From the NCBI RefSeq assembly GCF_020024835.1, contig NZ_JAHHTD010000019.1, positions 1 through 26,107 of the forward strand: DNA of 26,107 nucleotides, given 5' to 3'. The DNA is from Campylobacter sp. (GTDB taxonomy: Bacteria > Campylobacterota > Campylobacteria > Campylobacterales > Campylobacteraceae). Numbering within the stretch: position 1 is the first letter of the stretch; each line of letters begins with the position of its first letter. A program made the translations under genes and the position numbers. Below the pieces are notes generated by a model. It had not been told where the DNA came from. It did no database searches and saw nothing but the letters and a program-made list of their open reading frames with translations. Of the stretch, positions 23,498 through 26,107 are shown piece after piece.

Positions 23498-24450
23498 TGA
23501 TTACTTTTAGTCAGTTTTTTAAGCAATGGAGTAGAGCTTATTATGCTCAATCTGTAGAGATTGGAAAACGAGGAGATTTTTATACAGCAGTAAGTGTAGG
23601 AAATTTATTTGGAGTTTTGCTTGCGAATCATTTTTTAAAGCTTATTGATGATAAAAAAATATTTTTGCCAGTTAATGTTGTTGAAATTGGAGCGAATGAG
23701 GGGTATTTAGCGTTTGATTTTTTGCAAGCTTTATACACATTAAGACCTGCTATATTAGATGAAATTCAATTTCATATTATAGAACCTCATAAAAGATTAC
23801 GAGTTAAACAAAGTTCGTTATTTCTTAAGTATGAACTTGATGTTAAAATACATGAAAGTTTTAATACTTGTTGTTTTGAGAATACTTTTTTTTATGCTAA
23901 TGAATTATTTGATTGTTTTGCTTGCGAGCTTATTTTAGGAGATATGATGGCTTATGTAGATAAGAACTATCATATTTATTTTAAAAAAGCAAATGAAAAA
24001 ATACTACAACAATGTAAGCGATATAATATTACAAATTCTGAATTATGTATAGAATACCATTCTTTTTTTAAAAAACTAAAAAGTAGTTGTAAAAATATTA
24101 TTTTTGATTGTTTTGATTATGCTAAAAAAGAAGAAAAAATTAGCACTAGAATATATAAAAATCATCAAACATATAATATTTTAGATGAAAAATTGCAGGA
24201 TTTTTTTGGTAAAAGTGATATTACTTATAATGTAAATTTTGAACATCTTATCAAAGTTTTACAAGAAGAAGATTTTATTATTTTAGATTTTAAAAATCAA
24301 AATGAGGCTTTAATTGATTTTGGTTTAGAAGAAATTTTAAATTTGACTAAGAAAAATAATGAAAGCATATATAAAAATTTTATCAACCAAAGTCAAAATT
24401 TAGTTTTTAATTTTGGTGATAAGTTTAAATTTTTAGAATTTAAACTTTAA
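23497..24450 (+). CDS. SAM-dependent methyltransferase, MidA/NDUFAF7-like
   Basis: About 317 residues, matching the NDUFAF7/MidA family (old DUF185). It has GKRGDFYTAVSVGNLFG (23-39), the SAM-binding VVEIGANEGYLAFDFL (61-76), IIEP (94-97) and NELFDCFACELI (135-146). In eukaryotes the family methylates an arginine of a complex I subunit (NDUFS2, equivalent to NuoD). The bacterial target is not established to my knowledge. The start is the ATG at 23497 in a TGATG overlap with the M23 gene; a TTG one codon earlier is also in frame. It is a little shorter than the usual 350-400. Its stop overlaps convergent ribB by 11 bp. Confidence 0.78.
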   Translation: MITFSQFFKQWSRAYYAQSVEIGKRGDFYTAVSVGNLFGVLLANHFLKLIDDKKIFLPVNVVEIGANEGYLAFDFLQALYTLRPAILDEIQFHIIEPHKRLRVKQSSLFLKYELDVKIHESFNTCCFENTFFYANELFDCFACELILGDMMAYVDKNYHIYFKKANEKILQQCKRYNITNSELCIEYHSFFKKLKSSCKNIIFDCFDYAKKEEKISTRIYKNHQTYNILDEKLQDFFGKSDITYNVNFEHLIKVLQEEDFIILDFKNQNEALIDFGLEEILNLTKKNNESIYKNFINQSQNLVFNFGDKFKFLEFKL

Positions 24451-25462
24451 AATTATTATTAACAATATCTAATCCAAAGCCTTTTAATGCTATAAATTCT
24501 TTATCATTATTTTCACTTAGTAATTTTATTTTTGATATATTTAAATATCTTAAAATTTGAGCTCCAATTCCGTAGCTTCTAAATTGATAACTTTCTTTTT
24601 TTTCATTATTCATAAAGATGATAATTCCATTTTCTTTATTTAAAAATTCAATTTGTTTTAAAAGTTCATTAAATTTATTAGAAGTTAAAAGCTCAAAATC
24701 ACTTCCATTAAGATAAAATTTTACATTTTCACATTCTTTTAGTTTTCCAAATAAAAATACTATATGTTCATTATCTTTATGATCTTTAAATATCAATTTT
24801 TTTGTATTAAATCCAGCTAATGAACTTTGTTCTTCTTTGACAAGCTGAATAAGACTTTCATTCTTTAAACGATACTCAATTAAATCAGCAATAGTAATCA
24901 TATTAATGCAATGTTTTTTGCAAAACTTTTCTAAATCAGATCTTCTAGCCATGTTTCCATCATCTTTTACTATTTCACAAATTACACACGCTTCCTTTAA
25001 TTTTGCTAAACGACATAAATCTACCGTGCCTTCTGTATGGCCAGTTCTTTCTAAGACACCACCTTTTTTAGCAATTAGTGGATTAATATGACCAGGACGC
25101 ACAAAATCTTCAGCTTTTGCATCTTCTTTTGCAAAAATTTGCACAGTCATATTTCTTTCAAATGCACTTACTCCAGTGCTTGCATCTTTAGCATCAACCG
25201 TTATAGTGAAAGCAGTTTCATGATTGGAAGTATTATTAGGAACCATCAAAGGTAAGTTAAATTTATTTGCAAGTTTTTCACTTAATGCTACACAAACTAC
25301 ACCTTTAGCGTGTGTGATAGCAAAATTTATTTTTTCTTGAGTGCTAAATTGTGCAGGAAAAATTAAATCCCCTTCATTTTCTCTATCTTCTGCATCAACC
25401 ATCACAAGCATTTTGCCTTCTTGTAATTCTTTAATGGCTTGCTCTATACTTATAAGACTCAT
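24440..25462 (-). CDS. ribB: 3,4-Dihydroxy-2-butanone 4-phosphate synthase with degenerate RibA-like C-terminus
   Basis: A 340-residue two-domain protein. Residues 1-200 are a full DHBP synthase, which converts ribulose 5-phosphate to the four-carbon riboflavin precursor. They show DAEDRENEGDLIFPA (23-37), VPNNTSNHETAFT (74-86), RPGHINPL (122-129) and RTGHTEGTVDLCRLA (139-153). Residues 205-340 align with GTP cyclohydrolase II by YGIGAQILRYLNI and LKGFGLDI. They lack the zinc cysteine cluster and the GTP-binding arginine motif, so this half is probably inactive and a separate RibA is needed. The same arrangement occurs in H. pylori and C. jejuni, as I recall. An AAGGA ribosome site precedes the ATG. 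Confidence 0.9.
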   Translation of the reverse strand: MSLISIEQAIKELQEGKMLVMVDAEDRENEGDLIFPAQFSTQEKINFAITHAKGVVCVALSEKLANKFNLPLMVPNNTSNHETAFTITVDAKDASTGVSAFERNMTVQIFAKEDAKAEDFVRPGHINPLIAKKGGVLERTGHTEGTVDLCRLAKLKEACVICEIVKDDGNMARRSDLEKFCKKHCINMITIADLIEYRLKNESLIQLVKEEQSSLAGFNTKKLIFKDHKDNEHIVFLFGKLKECENVKFYLNGSDFELLTSNKFNELLKQIEFLNKENGIIIFMNNEKKESYQFRSYGIGAQILRYLNISKIKLLSENNDKEFIALKGFGLDIVNNNFKV

Positions 25463-25495
25463 ATTATTTCCTTGAAATTATGTATAAAACGGCAA

Positions 25496-25501
25496 ATTAT
25501 A
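25496..25501 (-). promoter_or_regulatory. -10 box for ribB
   Basis: On the minus strand ATGATATAATTTG contains a perfect TATAAT. The expected leader is only about 27 nt and holds just the AAGGA site, so there is no room for an FMN riboswitch between promoter and gene. Confidence 0.6.
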
Positions 25502-25537
25502 TCATTTTTACTACACAAGTTCAAACACATTTGGCAT

Positions 25538-25595
25538 TTTCTTAGTTAATAAAAATTACTATTTTATTTATTAATCAATAAAGCTAACTAAGAAA
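25538..25595. repeat. 11-bp perfect inverted repeat with nested hairpin
   Basis: TTTCTTAGTTA (25538-25548) is matched by TAACTAAGAAA (25585-25595), with 36 nt between the arms. Inside the loop TTTATT-AATC-AATAAA can form a second short hairpin. It lies upstream of ribB and at the left edge of the integrase relic. It is not followed by a T-run on the plus strand. Confidence 0.6.
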
Positions 25596-25600
25596 TATTT

Positions 25601-25830
25601 ATGCAAATAGATTATTTATTTATATCTAGAGGTATAAAAGGATTTGATAATTATTATAAAGATTTATTATTCACAGATATTAAAGAATTTAATCAAGAAA
25701 TGGCTAAGTAGTTAATAGCTTATAATACTATCTTGCCACATTTAGCTTTAAATTATAAAACTTCGTTGTAATACGCTTAGAAAAAGATAGTAAAAAGTGC
25801 TAAATGTTAAGGATTGATATATTTTCTTGA
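25601..25830 (+). pseudogene. Decayed C-terminal fragment of an integrase-core transposase
   Basis: From an ATG at 25601 the frame reads 36 codons to a TAG at 25709, then continues in frame to a TAA at 25769. Joined, the middle reads YYKDLLFTDIKEFNQ, then EMAK-stop-LIAYNT, then ILPHLALNYKT. This follows the C-terminus of rve/DDE integrase-core transposases (IS3/IS481-like), where xxDIxEFNxxLxxWLxxYNTxRPHxxLxYKTPLxY is usual, so the TAG probably replaces Trp. After a frame change LEKDSKKC continues to TAA at 25801, then MLRIDIFS to TGA at 25828-25830. At least three stops and one frameshift make it a relic. No N-terminal part or intact terminal repeats are seen. The family call is pattern-based. 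Confidence 0.65.
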
Positions 25831-25855
25831 CAAAAAATTTAAAATAATATATAAT
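25827..25855 (+). promoter_or_regulatory. Consensus sigma-70 promoter for tRNA-Gln/tRNA-fMet
   Basis: TTGACA at 25827-25832 and TATAAT at 25850-25855 with a 17-nt spacer, a full E. coli-type consensus. Transcription should start near 25862, 16 nt before the tRNA-Gln gene. Campylobacter promoters rarely show a -35 hexamer, so this looks like a strong stable-RNA promoter. Confidence 0.85.
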
Positions 25856-25877
25856 TCCAAAATTATTATTTAGGCAT

Positions 25878-25951
25878 TGGGGTATCGCCAAGCGGTAAGG
25901 CAACAGGTTTTGGTCCTGTCATCAGGGGTTCGAATCCCTTTACCCCATCCA
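25878..25951 (+). tRNA. tRNA-Gln (anticodon TTG)
   Basis: A 74-nt cloverleaf. The acceptor TGGGGTA/TACCCCA includes a U1-A72 end pair, known as a recognition feature for the GatCAB amidotransferase route. The D-arm is GCCA/AGGC-like with AGCGGTA. The anticodon stem is ACAGG/CCTGT with loop TTTTGGT, so anticodon TTG. The T-arm is AGGGG/CCCTT with TTCGAAT. The discriminator is T where E. coli has G, and CCA is encoded. This fits glutamine made by transamidation of Glu-tRNA. Confidence 0.95.
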
Positions 25952-25971
25952 CAATCTAAGTAAATTATTGT

Positions 25972-26047
25972 CGCGAAGTAGAGCAGTGGTTAGCTCGTCG
26001 GGCTCATAACCCGAAGGTCGGAAGTTCAAATCTTCCCTTCGCAACCA
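25972..26047 (+). tRNA. Initiator tRNA-fMet (anticodon CAT)
   Basis: A 76-nt cloverleaf. The acceptor CGCGAAG/CTTCGCA has the unpaired C1/A72 of initiators. The anticodon stem TCGGG/CCCGA carries the three consecutive G-C pairs read by the P site and IF3, and the loop CTCATAA has CAT. The T-arm is GGAAG/CTTCC. Discriminator is A and CCA is encoded. It begins 20 nt after tRNA-Gln and shares its promoter. Confidence 0.95.
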
Positions 26048-26107
26048 TATATTATATCTTCACCTTCAAGAATTTTAAAGCTAAAAATTTCCTAGAAACA
26101 CTAATAA

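Noticed and set aside
25463..25495. FMN riboswitch upstream of ribB
   Set aside because: The leader from the predicted start to the ATG is only about 27 nt and contains none of the RFN element helices.
25666..25674. TTATTCACA resembling an epsilon-type DnaA box
   Set aside because: It is a single copy inside the transposase relic, where it encodes part of LLFTDI. An origin would need a cluster and an unwinding element.
1..26107. CRISPR arrays, poly-G contingency tracts, intact insertion sequences, toxin-antitoxin or defence genes
   Set aside because: I looked for spaced direct repeats, long G or C runs, transposase frames and typical defence motifs and found none apart from the broken relic at the right end.

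Overview
The window is about 26 kb of very A+T-rich DNA from a thermotolerant-type Campylobacter. Several gene strings match orders I recall from C. jejuni: a FliK-like gene/MFS/two membrane proteins/hemL/cytochrome c/folD/lepB; pycA/80-aa protein/bpt/J-domain protein next to ftsW; and a class V aminotransferase before flgS. Other joins, such as lepB-aspB-tgt-tRNA-pycA, differ from C. jejuni as I remember it. A relative such as the C. lari group is therefore more likely than C. jejuni itself. Species is an inference, because no rRNA lies in the window.

Layout. 1-4210 (minus): a compact operon of cytochrome c, hemL, an AtpZ-like protein, a membrane protein, an MFS transporter and a partial FliK-like protein that runs off the left edge. 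Every junction overlaps by 4-11 bp. 4292-5985 (plus): folD and lepB. 6148-8514 (plus): aspB and tgt, each with its own upstream gap. 8574-8650 (minus): tRNA-Arg(GCG). 8775-13223 (plus): pycA, a small charged protein, bpt, a C-terminal J-domain protein and ftsW. 13344-14105 (plus): a GlnH-like amino-acid-binding lipoprotein, abutting a convergent class V aminotransferase (14106-15371, minus). Then comes a 385-bp extremely A+T-rich gap holding a sigma-54-like promoter, then flgS, tRNA-Arg(CCU) and trmL. 17378-18851 (minus): glnQ and glnP. 19083-24450 (plus): an alanine/sodium symporter, an unlisted 46-aa membrane protein, glyS, an M23 peptidase and a MidA-like methyltransferase. 24440-25462 (minus): ribB with a degenerate RibA tail. 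The right end holds a decayed integrase/transposase relic and a tRNA-Gln/tRNA-fMet pair behind a near-perfect sigma-70 promoter.

How it works together. Most genes are housekeeping: haem and cytochrome, folate, protein secretion, queuosine and other tRNA modification, anaplerotic CO2 fixation, division, riboflavin, and translation charging and initiation. FlgS and the FliK-like gene belong to flagellar assembly. GlnH, GlnP and GlnQ probably form one polar amino-acid ABC transporter whose binding protein is encoded about 3.3 kb away from the other two.

I see no CRISPR array, intact mobile element, phase-variable poly-G tract or obvious new defence or biosynthetic system. The least explained signals are the possible sigma-54 site before flgS, the transposase relic beside the tRNA pair, the 46-aa membrane protein and a palindromic duplication at the glnH/aminotransferase junction.
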